A stretch of 64,000 nt of DNA. Source: Roseitalea sp. (GTDB lineage Bacteria; Pseudomonadota; Alphaproteobacteria; Rhizobiales; Rhizobiaceae). The DNA lies in NCBI GenBank assembly GCA_017642895.1, contig JAEPON010000009.1, positions 62,001 through 126,000 of the forward strand, read 5' to 3'. Of this stretch, positions 21,953-30,661 are shown in pieces (positions within the stretch are counted from its first letter, which is position 1; each line of letters begins with the position of its first letter). The position numbers were made by a program, and so were the translations under genes. The notes beneath the pieces are model-generated. The model saw only the letters and a list, made by a program, of their open reading frames with translations. It ran no database searches and was not told where the DNA came from.

Positions 21953-22432
21953 TCAGTTCAGAATGACCTCGGCAAGGCCAACGGCGACATTGACGCCCTC
22001 GGACACCGAGATGCTGACGGGCTGGAGCGCGAAGGAGGTTTCCGAGCCGCCGACCAGCACATTGGCGCCGAGACCGGCGGCGAAGGCCGCCGATGCGGTG
22101 GCGCCGGTATAGGTTCCCGACAGCGCGCGGGGTTCGTAAACGTCGTTCTCGGCTGCCACCACGGTCCACAGGATGACCGCTTCGCCCGTCACGCCGATAT
22201 CGATGCCATATTTGTTGATGACGCCGGTGTAGGTTTCCTCGGCGAAACTGTCATTGGCCGGCGTGAAGGTGCACGAAAGGTCCTTGGACGAACCGAAAAT
22301 GAAGCCGGTCCCGTCATCGACCTGGCAGACCAGTTGGCCCAGTTGCACACCGGCCTCCTGGGCGGCGGCGGGGCTGGCAGCGATGGCGGCAGCGCCGATG
22401 GCTGCGGCAAGTGTCGCGCGTTTGAATGGCAT
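21953..22432 (-). CDS. DUF992 family exported protein
   Basis: 159 residues with a signal peptide (MPFKRATLAAAIGAAAIAA, cleavage after PAAA). The mature part matches the DUF992 layout: VQLGQLVCQVDDGTGFIFGS, LSCTFTP and a glycine/alanine-rich beta region ending GLAEVILN. Two conserved cysteines probably form a disulfide. Function unknown; common in Hyphomicrobiales. AAAGGAC precedes the ATG. A near-match to the EcfG promoter (GAAAC, 16 bases, CGTT) lies at 22502-22478 but is not exact. Confidence 0.87.
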   Translation of the reverse strand: MPFKRATLAAAIGAAAIAASPAAAQEAGVQLGQLVCQVDDGTGFIFGSSKDLSCTFTPANDSFAEETYTGVINKYGIDIGVTGEAVILWTVVAAENDVYEPRALSGTYTGATASAAFAAGLGANVLVGGSETSFALQPVSISVSEGVNVAVGLAEVILN

Positions 22433-22661
22433 TGGACATGTCCTTTCCCGTTGGCGAAGGTTCCCTTCGCAAGGACAAACGCGTGACCGAGGAATCGGTT
22501 TCATCGTTGCAGTCGAACGCGCGACGGACCCCCAGCCGACGCGTCCGGCGTCGCGCCGGGTGTCTTCGGCGTCATGACCAGTTCATCTGTTTAGGAAGTT
22601 TCAATTCTTCAACTATAGAGTGCGAGCCCAGGGGGTAGTTTCATGAATTTCGGAAAATATT

Positions 22662-25600
22662 TTGACACAACCAGCACTTTTGCCGCCCGATGAAGAACAA
22701 CGCCTGGCGGCCCTGCGCCGCTACGCCATCCTCGATACCGCTCCCAACGAGACCAGTTTCAAGCGCATAGTTGACCTTGCCGCGCGCCAGTTCGACGTTC
22801 CGATCGCGCTGGTCTCGCTGGTCGATGCGGACCGGCAATGGTTCAAGGCATCGTGTGGTCTGGACGCCTCCGGCAGCGGACGCGATGTTGCGTTTTGCGC
22901 GCATGCCATCCTGTCTGACGATGTTCTTTACGTGCCCGATGCACGAGACGATGCGCGGTTTGCCAACAATCCGTTCGTCACCGACGGGATCAAGATCCGG
23001 TTTTATGCCGGCGCGCCCCTGATCACGCCGGAGGGCTACAAGCTGGGCACGCTGTGCTTGATCGACGACAAGCCGCGACACGATTTCAGCACGCAAGACC
23101 AGGCATTGCTGACCGACCTTGCCGCCATTGTCGCCGACCAGATCGAAATGCGCTACGCCGCCGGCAACGTCCTGACGGAAATCGAGGGACGCATCCAGGC
23201 CGAAGACGATCTGGCGATCGCCGAGCATCAACTCAAGCTCTTCTTCGAGCATGCGCCGGTTTCGGTGGCGATGCTCGACCGTGACATGTGCTACATGGGC
23301 GCCAGCCGGCGCTGGCGTGAGACATTCCAAATCGGCGATGCCGCCATTGCGGGTAAGGGCCATTTCGAGTTGCTCAACCATCTGCCCGGGCACTGGCGCC
23401 AGGCGTATGAGAAATGCCTCTCCGGCGATGTGCTCGACCTGGCTGAGGACCGGTTGTCGAAGGCCGACGGCGGATTTCACTGGGTTCGCCACCAGGTTCG
23501 ACCGTGGATAAGGCGCGACGGAAGCATTGGCGGCGTGATCGCTTTCGTCGAGATCATCGACGAGCAGAAAAAGGCCGCAAGCGATCTCGAACACAATCGC
23601 CGCTTCCTGCAATCGGTGCTCGACAACATCAAGGACGGCGTCGTTGCCTGCGATGGCGCAGGGCATTTGTCGCTCTTCAACGCGGCGACCAAACGGTTCC
23701 ATGGCCTCGACAGTCAACCGATTCCGCCTGAGCAATGGACCGAGCACTACGATTTGTATGAAGCCGATGGCATCACGCCGCTCACCATGGAGCGGGTGCC
23801 ATTGTTCCGCGCGCTCAACGGTGAAACTGTGACCGGCCAGGAGATGGTCATCGCACCGAAGAACGGGCCGAAGCGGCGCCTGGTCACCGACGCGGTGGCA
23901 ATGCACGATTCCCAGGGCGACAAGATGGGCGCGATGGCATCGATGCATGATGTCACCAATGAGCGCCTCGCAGAACAGCGCTGGCACGAGGCCGAACAAC
24001 GCTACCGCGCCATCTTCAACCACACATTCCAGTTCTGCGGTCTGCTCGACCTTGAGGGAACGCTGCTCGAGGCGAACGACACGGCCATCGATTTCGCGGG
24101 TCTGACACGCGCCGATCTGGTTGGGCTGCCGTTTTGGGAATGTCATTGGTGGCAGGTCGGCGATGAAACCAAGACCCGGTTGAAGCGTGCCATCAAGCAG
24201 GCGCGAAATGGCCGGTTTGTGCGTTATGAGGTGGTGGTGCAGGGGGCTGGCGGCCGGCGCGCGCCGATCGACTTCTCGCTCAAGCCCGTGTCCGATGACG
24301 AGGGACGGATTGTCCAATTGATCGCGGAGGGTCGGGACATTTCGGACAAGCGGGAGACCGAAACCTCCCTGCGGCTGATCACCGATAACGTGCCGTTTCT
24401 GATCGGATCGGTGGACGCCGATCTCAAATACCGTTTCATCAACAAGACCGGTGCCCAGTGGCTGGCCCGCTCCCAGGACGAGATCGTCGGCGCCAACGTC
24501 GCCGAAATTTTCGGGGCCGACGGCGTTGCGCCGATCACCGAGCTCATTGAACGGGTCCGGGTGGAGGGCTCGGTTCGCTTCGAGCGGAAGGTCCGTTATC
24601 CGGACGGCCAGGAACGCGCCATTGAAGGCGCCTATGTGGCGCTGGAAACCGCCGATGGCGACTATGACGGGTTCATCGGGCTTGCCATGGACATGACCGG
24701 CCGCCAGCGCGCCGAAGACGCCTTGCGGCAGAACCAGCGCGAACTGGAACTCATTCTCAACAACGTTCCGGTCCGCATCTTCTACAAGGACGACAAGAAC
24801 CGGATATTGCGCCTGAACAAGACGGCGGCCGACTCAATAGGCCTGAGCGTCGCCGAGGCTGAGGGCGCCGACACCTATGATCTGTTCCCTGAAATGGCGA
24901 AGAAGTATCATGATGACGATCTCGCCGTTATCGAATCCAATACGCCGACACTGGGCATCGTCGAAAAATATGCGCCCCGTGAGGGCGATCCGAGTTGGGT
25001 ACGGACCGACAAGGTGCCTTACACCGACCCGGACACAGGGGAGCGCTCGATCTTCGTGGCCGCCTCCGACATCACGTCCGAAAAGGAAGCCGAGGAGGCG
25101 CTGAAGGCGAAAGAGGAGCGCTATCGCCGTCTCTACAACAACACGCCCGTGATGCTGCATTCGATCGATGCCGAAGGCCGGCTGTTGAGTGTCAGCGATT
25201 TCTGGCTCGAGAAGCTGGGCTATGGCCGAGACGAGGTGATCGGACGCAAGTCGACAGATTTCCTGACGCCGGAATCGCAAAGCGTTTCAGAGCACGTCCT
25301 GGCGGACTTCATGTGCACGGGCCTTTGCAAGGACGTCGAGTACCAGATGGTCTGCAAATCCGGTGCGATCATTGACGTGTTGCTTTCGGCGATCGCCGAG
25401 CGCGACGATACCGGCGCCTTCATCAATTCGCTGGCCGTGATGACCGACATCACCGACCGGAAGCAGGTCGAGCGCCAATTCGTCCAGGCCCAAAAAATGG
25501 AGACGGTCGGACAATTGACCGGCGGCCTCGCCCACGATTTCAACAATCTGCTTGGCGTGGTCATGGGCAATTTGCAACTGATCGAGCGCAAGCTGGTCGA

Positions 25601-26648
25601 TGACGAAAAGGCCGCAAAGCGCATCGCCGCCGCCCTGACGGCTGTCAACAAGGGCGCCGAACTGACACGCCGCCTTCTGGCTTTCTCGCGCCGGCAGAAG
25701 CTTGAGACCGAGACCTTCGATCCCAACCCGTTGATTGAATCCATGAGCGCCCTTCTGCAACGCACACTCGGCGCTTCGGTTTCTCTGCAATGCAGCTTGG
25801 GCGAGGATGTGGCGGCCGTCATGACCGACCCCGCACAGTTGGAATCGGCGCTTTTGAACCTTGCCATCAACGCGCGTGATGCAATGCCTGGCGGGGGCAG
25901 CCTGACCATTGAGAGTTCCAACATCCGGCTCGAGGCCGGCTATGCCGACCATGAGGGGATTGAGCCGGGCAACTACGTCCTGATCGCGGTCAGCGACACG
26001 GGAAAGGGCATTGAAGCCGACCAGCTCGAACGCGTCTTCGAGCCCTTCTTCACCACCAAGGATGTAGGCAAGGGTAGCGGGCTGGGCTTGAGCATGGTTT
26101 ACGGCTTCATCAAGCAGTCGGGCGGCCATGTGCGCATTTACAGCGAAGTCGGCCGCGGCACGACGGTGCGAATGTATCTGCCGGTGGGCGAAGATGGAGC
26201 CGTTCCGGTGCTTGGCAACGGGCTGAACGAGCCTACCGAGGATGCACTCTCGGGCAGCGAGACCATTTTGGTGGTCGAGGATCAGGATGAGGTTCGCGAC
26301 ATCGCGGTCGCACTTCTGGAGGACCTTGGCTACGCGCTTCGGCAGGCACGCGACGGCCGTCAGGCGCTGGAGATCCTTGAGTGTGATCGGGACATCGATT
26401 TGCTGTTCACCGACATCGTCATGGCCGGCGGTATGGACGGCACGCAACTGGCAAGTGCGGTATCCGAACGCAGGCCCGGCCTGCCGGTCGTCTTCACAAC
26501 GGGATATGCCGAAGCGGCTGTCCTGCGCGACGGCGATGTGAAGGCGGCAACCAACCTTGTCACAAAACCCTACAACCGAACCGAACTGGCCAAGAAGATC
26601 CGGGCGGCGCTGGATGCGGCCGGCGACCAGACGCCAACGGCTGCATGA
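22662..26648 (+). CDS. GAF/multi-PAS hybrid sensor histidine kinase with receiver domain
   Basis: A soluble 1,328-residue hybrid kinase. An N-terminal GAF domain (about 10-165) is followed by about six PAS repeats to residue 935 (landmarks FEHAPVSVAMLDRD, SVLDNIKDGVVACD, AIFNHTFQFCGLLD, ITDNVPFLIGSVDAD, LNNVPVRIFYKDD, LYNNTPVMLHSIDAE). Then come HisKA with the phospho-His in LAHDFNNLL (about 957), HATPase (NAINARDAMPGG, DTGKGIEAD, GSGLGLSM) and a receiver domain with Asp1251. Start is TTG 22662. The next gene overlaps it by four bases and carries a receiver domain, so it is the likely phosphorelay target. No membrane segments. Confidence 0.92.
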   Translation: MTQPALLPPDEEQRLAALRRYAILDTAPNETSFKRIVDLAARQFDVPIALVSLVDADRQWFKASCGLDASGSGRDVAFCAHAILSDDVLYVPDARDDARFANNPFVTDGIKIRFYAGAPLITPEGYKLGTLCLIDDKPRHDFSTQDQALLTDLAAIVADQIEMRYAAGNVLTEIEGRIQAEDDLAIAEHQLKLFFEHAPVSVAMLDRDMCYMGASRRWRETFQIGDAAIAGKGHFELLNHLPGHWRQAYEKCLSGDVLDLAEDRLSKADGGFHWVRHQVRPWIRRDGSIGGVIAFVEIIDEQKKAASDLEHNRRFLQSVLDNIKDGVVACDGAGHLSLFNAATKRFHGLDSQPIPPEQWTEHYDLYEADGITPLTMERVPLFRALNGETVTGQEMVIAPKNGPKRRLVTDAVAMHDSQGDKMGAMASMHDVTNERLAEQRWHEAEQRYRAIFNHTFQFCGLLDLEGTLLEANDTAIDFAGLTRADLVGLPFWECHWWQVGDETKTRLKRAIKQARNGRFVRYEVVVQGAGGRRAPIDFSLKPVSDDEGRIVQLIAEGRDISDKRETETSLRLITDNVPFLIGSVDADLKYRFINKTGAQWLARSQDEIVGANVAEIFGADGVAPITELIERVRVEGSVRFERKVRYPDGQERAIEGAYVALETADGDYDGFIGLAMDMTGRQRAEDALRQNQRELELILNNVPVRIFYKDDKNRILRLNKTAADSIGLSVAEAEGADTYDLFPEMAKKYHDDDLAVIESNTPTLGIVEKYAPREGDPSWVRTDKVPYTDPDTGERSIFVAASDITSEKEAEEALKAKEERYRRLYNNTPVMLHSIDAEGRLLSVSDFWLEKLGYGRDEVIGRKSTDFLTPESQSVSEHVLADFMCTGLCKDVEYQMVCKSGAIIDVLLSAIAERDDTGAFINSLAVMTDITDRKQVERQFVQAQKMETVGQLTGGLAHDFNNLLGVVMGNLQLIERKLVDDEKAAKRIAAALTAVNKGAELTRRLLAFSRRQKLETETFDPNPLIESMSALLQRTLGASVSLQCSLGEDVAAVMTDPAQLESALLNLAINARDAMPGGGSLTIESSNIRLEAGYADHEGIEPGNYVLIAVSDTGKGIEADQLERVFEPFFTTKDVGKGSGLGLSMVYGFIKQSGGHVRIYSEVGRGTTVRMYLPVGEDGAVPVLGNGLNEPTEDALSGSETILVVEDQDEVRDIAVALLEDLGYALRQARDGRQALEILECDRDIDLLFTDIVMAGGMDGTQLASAVSERRPGLPVVFTTGYAEAAVLRDGDVKAATNLVTKPYNRTELAKKIRAALDAAGDQTPTAA

Positions 26649-27895
26649 GGCAGATGATGATGACCAACAAAGATCGTATCCTGATCGTCGATGATGAAGC
26701 CGACATTCGCGACCTGTTCCGCGATGTCGCCGAAGAGTGCGGTTATGAGGCTGCCGAAGCAGGCAACCGGGACCAGTTTTGCGCCGCGCTGACCGATTTC
26801 CAGCCGACTTTGGTGCTTCTTGACCTGACCATGCCCGACGGCGACGGGGTCGAACTTCTGCGCGAAATGGCCGACCGGACAAGTCAGGCGGGTGTGATCC
26901 TGGCGAGCGGCCGGGACAAGCGCGTCCTGTCCACATCGGAACGGTTGGGGCGCAGCCTCGGGCTGACGATGCATCCGCCGCTGCAAAAACCGATCGATGT
27001 TGTCGCGCTGGAAAATGCTCTGACGACATGTCGTTCCGTGGTTGCGGAACAACAGGTCCGCGACGCCCATCCGGCCCGCCCGCCGCTCGAACCGGTCACC
27101 GTTGTCGAGCTGGCAGATGCGATCGAAAATGGTCAGCTCGAACCGTTCTTCCAACCCAAGGTCGATCTCCTGTCCGGCATGGATTTTCCGATCATCGGCG
27201 CCGAAGCGCTGGTGCGCTGGAACCACCCCCAGCGTGGTCTGGTGCCGCCGGACGCATTCATTCCGCTGGCCGAAGAAAACGGCCTGATTGGCGCACTGAC
27301 CCAGTGCGTTCTGACGCGTACGATCGCGCATCTGCGGCAATGGTTGGATGCCGGTATCGCGGTGCCCGTCTCGGTCAACCTGTCGCCCAACCAGCTCACC
27401 GACCTGTCGTTGCCCGACCACATCGCCGATCTTCTTGCGGACGCCGGTGTTTCACCGTCTCTTCTGATCATCGAAATCACCGAGCAGGCCGCCATGGCCG
27501 ATATCGGCCTTGCGACCGACATCCTGACCCGGCTGCGGCTCAAGGGCATTGCCGTTTCGCTTGACGATTTCGGCGCGGGATACTCGTCGCTCGTGGAAAT
27601 CTACCGGCTGCCGCTCAGCGAAATGAAGTTTGACCGCTCGCTGATCGTCGACATTGACCGGGACGAGGATGCCCGCACGGTCGTCAAGGCGCTGGTGCCG
27701 CTGGCCCGCGCACTGGATCTGACGGTGTGCGCCGAGGGTATCGAAACGGCCAAGTCGGCCGCCTTTTTGCAGGCAATTGGCTGCCACCGGGCACAGGGCT
27801 ACCATTTCAGCAAGCCGGTTCCCGCCGATGCCTTCACGGCGCTGCTGATGGACCAGCAACTCGGCGGCAAGACGGTCAGCGCCGCGATGTCCTAG
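26645..27895 (+). CDS. response regulator with EAL (c-di-GMP phosphodiesterase) output
   Basis: 416 residues: a receiver domain at about 8-125 (ILIVDDEADIRDLF, phosphoacceptor Asp60 in LLDLTMPDGDG, Lys in LQKPID) and an EAL domain at about 145-400. The EAL motif set is intact: EALVRW, VSVNLSPNQL, EITEQAA, DDFGAGYSS, FDRSLI, AEGIET and GYHFSKP, so cyclic-di-GMP hydrolysis is likely. It is coupled by ATGA overlap to the hybrid kinase, and a PilZ c-di-GMP receptor gene is the convergent neighbour. Confidence 0.93.
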   Translation: MRQMMMTNKDRILIVDDEADIRDLFRDVAEECGYEAAEAGNRDQFCAALTDFQPTLVLLDLTMPDGDGVELLREMADRTSQAGVILASGRDKRVLSTSERLGRSLGLTMHPPLQKPIDVVALENALTTCRSVVAEQQVRDAHPARPPLEPVTVVELADAIENGQLEPFFQPKVDLLSGMDFPIIGAEALVRWNHPQRGLVPPDAFIPLAEENGLIGALTQCVLTRTIAHLRQWLDAGIAVPVSVNLSPNQLTDLSLPDHIADLLADAGVSPSLLIIEITEQAAMADIGLATDILTRLRLKGIAVSLDDFGAGYSSLVEIYRLPLSEMKFDRSLIVDIDRDEDARTVVKALVPLARALDLTVCAEGIETAKSAAFLQAIGCHRAQGYHFSKPVPADAFTALLMDQQLGGKTVSAAMS

Positions 27896-27955
27896 AACGC
27901 GGTTTCAAAGCCGACATGATGAAAGGGACAGCTTTGGGGTGGCGAACGTGCCGCC

Positions 27956-28342
27956 TTAATGACTGTCCAGCCAGTCGAGCGCAGCGTTCATGTGCGTGTT
28001 GCGGGCATGGTCGGCGATGTTGCGCACTGTGTCGGCGCTGATATCGCGCGGAAACTGGGCGTGGACCCGGCCGGGCGAACGGCCGGCGACATAACAGGTC
28101 AATCGTTCGCCGATGTCCGAAAATTCGACATAAAACCACTCCGGTATGGTATCGCTGGGCGCAGCTTCGATCGCAATACCGCCCTGCGAGATGTCCAGAA
28201 CCATCACTTCCGGGCCGTCCAGTCCGCGCAGGGTGGACTCGTGGGTGAACAGGGCCCGCGCCGGCGCCTTGACCGGAAAACGCTCATGCTTCCGGACATG
28301 GGATCGGTTCTGGTAGTGCAATGCTGCTGCAGTCTCGCTCAC
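27956..28342 (-). CDS. PilZ domain protein
   Basis: 128 residues, essentially one PilZ domain. The c-di-GMP binding elements are visible: an arginine-rich RKHERFPV near residue 17 and DISQGGIAIEA near residue 50. It would be an effector for c-di-GMP controlled by the convergent EAL protein 60 bases away. Start ATG 28342. A near-match to an EcfG promoter (AGAAC, 17 bases, CGTT) lies at 28401-28376 on this strand but is not exact. Confidence 0.88.
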   Translation of the reverse strand: MSETAAALHYQNRSHVRKHERFPVKAPARALFTHESTLRGLDGPEVMVLDISQGGIAIEAAPSDTIPEWFYVEFSDIGERLTCYVAGRSPGRVHAQFPRDISADTVRNIADHARNTHMNAALDWLDSH

Positions 28343-28710
28343 GGACGGGGCTCCTTGCTGTGATCTCGACTATGTAACGTTGGCGCCGACCATTCGGTTC
28401 TATCCGCGCTCGAGGCGTGGTTACTTCAAGATTAAAGGTTCTGCGCACTGTCTGGCCGGACTTGCCGGACGCGCGAACGGTCAGCGGCCGTGCTTTCCCA
28501 GATCAATGCCGGGCTGCAGCCGCCTATCAAACCCCGATGGAAAAACTGACCAACAACGCCGCGTCAGCGCCAGAGACCCTTGCGGTCTCAGCGCTGCCGC
28601 TCAGGGCAATCACACAACCGGAAGATTCAAGATCAAACCGGCCCTAACCACGGCGAAAGGTCAGGCAAGACCAAACCAGGTCAGTCTTGGCGAGGAAACG
28701 GAACACGGGC
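28343..28710. other. gene-free stretch between signalling block and catabolic region
   Basis: 368 bases without a credible gene on either strand. It must hold the pilZ promoter at its left end and the 3' end of the aldolase transcript at its right. A short repeat-like CCGGACTTGCCGGACG and a small GAGACC/GGTCTC hairpin are visible but nothing assignable; no tRNA or integrase trace. Confidence 0.5.
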
Positions 28711-29355
28711 TCAATCATAGTGCAGTTTCCGCGCCTGATCCCGGTATTCCTCGAATTCGGCTGGTGTTAGCAACACCGGTTCGCCGGCCTGCCGGGCAAG
28801 AAGATATTGGTAGGCGAGTATTTCAACGCGATGGGCAAACAGGATCGCCGTGTCCAGGGAACAGCCCCAGGCAATTGCACCGTGGTTGGCGAGCAGGCAG
28901 GCCTGACGATTGGTCAACGCCCCGACGACGTTCTGGGCCAAAGTGGGGCTGCCAAAGACCGCATAGTCCGCACATGGAATGTCTATCCCGCCAAAGGAAC
29001 CGATCAGATAATGGAAGCCCGGTATTGGTTTGCGGCAACTCGCAAGGGCGACACATGCACTTGAATGGGTGTGCACCACGGCCATGGATTCGGGTTTGGC
29101 CTGATAGATGGCCAAATGCATGAACAGTTCGCTGGACGGCCGCCCACCGCCAACTGCCCTGCCATTCCTGTCGGTACAAACAAAAGCTTCCGGCTCGACG
29201 TGCGGCCCTGCGGCCCCGCTTGGCGAAATCAGGATAAGATCACCGCACCGGGCGCTGATGTTGCCGGAAGCTTGTTGCGTTAGTCCGTGTTCATGCAGAT
29301 ACCGGTAGCTGCGCGTGAGTTGCTGGCGGACAAGCGGTTCGTTTTCAGCTGTCAT
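28711..29355 (-). CDS. otnC: class II aldolase/adducin family protein, likely 3-oxo-tetronate 4-phosphate decarboxylase
   Basis: 214 residues with the class II aldolase fold: ASGNISARCGDLILISPSGA near the N-terminus, the metal-binding VVHTHSSACVALA, and ANHGAIAWG. Next to an OtnK-type kinase this fits OtnC, which decarboxylates 3-oxo-tetronate 4-phosphate to dihydroxyacetone phosphate. The frame is open to 29496, but ATG 29355, overlapping the kinase stop by 11 bases, gives the normal family length. Third gene of a minus-strand operon. Exact substrate is inferred from context. Confidence 0.82.
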   Translation of the reverse strand: MTAENEPLVRQQLTRSYRYLHEHGLTQQASGNISARCGDLILISPSGAAGPHVEPEAFVCTDRNGRAVGGGRPSSELFMHLAIYQAKPESMAVVHTHSSACVALASCRKPIPGFHYLIGSFGGIDIPCADYAVFGSPTLAQNVVGALTNRQACLLANHGAIAWGCSLDTAILFAHRVEILAYQYLLARQAGEPVLLTPAEFEEYRDQARKLHYD

Positions 29356-30661
29356 CGCTTGTCCGCCTGAACATCCTGACAAGATCGTGGAATATGGTCT
29401 CGTCGCCCATCTTGCCAGCCTTGAAATAGCAGCAAAGCCGCTGATCCGGTTCACTGACACACAGGCCGCCAGGAACATCGGGGTGCGGATAAACACTCAT
29501 TGCCAACAATCCGAGCGTCTTGGCCACTGCGCCGGATGTTTCTCCTCCAGCGACGATGAAACGGTTCACGTCGAGTTTCAGCAATTGCGCAGCCAGTTCA
29601 CTGCACAAACGTTCGCCCAGCATTCTGGCATTGTCCACGCCAAACCGGGATTGGATCCGCTCCACGCTTTCCGGTTGGTCAGCGATGCTCACCGCAATCG
29701 GGCCTTGCGACAGCTCTTCCCTTGCCCAGGTAACCGCACTTTCTAGAACCGCACTGAAATCATCGGCCGCGTCGTTCAATTTGAGGCGCATGACGGGGTG
29801 CCTTTCCTCAAACCGCTCGAGCTGCCGCAACGTTGCACCCGCGCAACTGCCGGCAATTATCGCGGTATTTCCAGGCGGCAACGATGGCAGGTCTGCCACT
29901 GCCCGACGCTCGCCTGTCTGCAGCGCCGGCAAGGTGGCCAGCAGCGTGTCGCCGCCGGTCATGGCCGGCCATCCCCGTGTGACGTCGGCGCATGTGGCAA
30001 CATCGTTTTCATCGATGGCATCGAAGAAGAAGCAGGTCGCGCCCTGCCTGTGCGCTTGGTCGATGAAGCAGCGAGTCTTCTCGACCCCTTGTGTAAGGAT
30101 GTGATGGGAAACGAGCGCGACCTTTTGTTCGGTCTGCCGCTGCAGTACCGCGACGAGATCAGGATCCGGCATCGGCGTGATTGGGTCAAACCGCTTGCTG
30201 GAATTGCACAAAAGTTCCGACCCAAGAAAAATGTGGCCTTGATAGATCGTCACGCCACGCGGCGGAAATGCCGGGCAAAAGCCCAAACGGTCGGCTGCGG
30301 TGTGCCGCATCAGAGCGTCCGCACACGGACCGATGTTGCCGTTGTCGGTTGAATCGAATGTTGCGCAATATTTGTAGATGATGTGCTTTGCGCCCTTCTC
30401 GGAGAGCGCTTTCTGGGCTTCGTCAAACCATCGAACGGCCTCTTGCGCGGGTTTGAGGCGAAATTGACCGGCAACAACGCAGGCGGCGGCATTGCAATGA
30501 TCATCGACACCTGCGGGCTCGGTGACAACAGGGCAGGGGATACCCTGATCGATCAGCGAGGCTGCGACAAGAACGCCGCCAGTTAGATCGTCAGCTATGA
30601 TGCCGGTCGTCAGGGCAGTGTCCGGGCCCCAGTCGCCTGATCGTTCACTGCGGTCACTCAT
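29345..30661 (-). CDS. otnK: four-carbon acid sugar kinase family protein (OtnK-like)
   Basis: About 438 residues with the DUF1537 kinase landmarks: GIIADDLTGGVLVAASL at the N-terminus (substrate side), IIAGSCAGATLRQ mid-protein and VAGGETSGAVAKTLG near the C-terminus (ATP side). The family phosphorylates C4 acid sugars such as 3-oxo-tetronate. The usual ADDLTGA..TA pattern is slightly altered here (GGVLVA), which may mean a different substrate. ATG 30661 overlaps the aminotransferase stop (ATGA), so the genes are translationally coupled. Confidence 0.85.
   Translation of the reverse strand: MSDRSERSGDWGPDTALTTGIIADDLTGGVLVAASLIDQGIPCPVVTEPAGVDDHCNAAACVVAGQFRLKPAQEAVRWFDEAQKALSEKGAKHIIYKYCATFDSTDNGNIGPCADALMRHTAADRLGFCPAFPPRGVTIYQGHIFLGSELLCNSSKRFDPITPMPDPDLVAVLQRQTEQKVALVSHHILTQGVEKTRCFIDQAHRQGATCFFFDAIDENDVATCADVTRGWPAMTGGDTLLATLPALQTGERRAVADLPSLPPGNTAIIAGSCAGATLRQLERFEERHPVMRLKLNDAADDFSAVLESAVTWAREELSQGPIAVSIADQPESVERIQSRFGVDNARMLGERLCSELAAQLLKLDVNRFIVAGGETSGAVAKTLGLLAMSVYPHPDVPGGLCVSEPDQRLCCYFKAGKMGDETIFHDLVRMFRRTSDDS

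Noticed and set aside
22478-22502. EcfG-like site (GAAAC, 16 bases, CGTT) upstream of the DUF992 gene
   Set aside because: One mismatch in the -35 core; not counted among the exact promoters, though it may be functional.
22641-24317. 558-codon open frame on the minus strand opposite the hybrid kinase
   Set aside because: It is antisense to clear GAF and PAS coding sequence and its translation has no domain-like pattern; long antisense frames are expected in GC-rich DNA.
25287-27029. 580-codon minus-strand frame opposite the kinase core and REC-EAL gene
   Set aside because: Antisense shadow of well-identified HisKA, ATPase and receiver domains.
28376-28401. EcfG-like site (AGAAC, 17 bases, CGTT) upstream of the PilZ gene
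   Set aside because: One mismatch in the -35 core and outside the stress cluster; too weak to assert.
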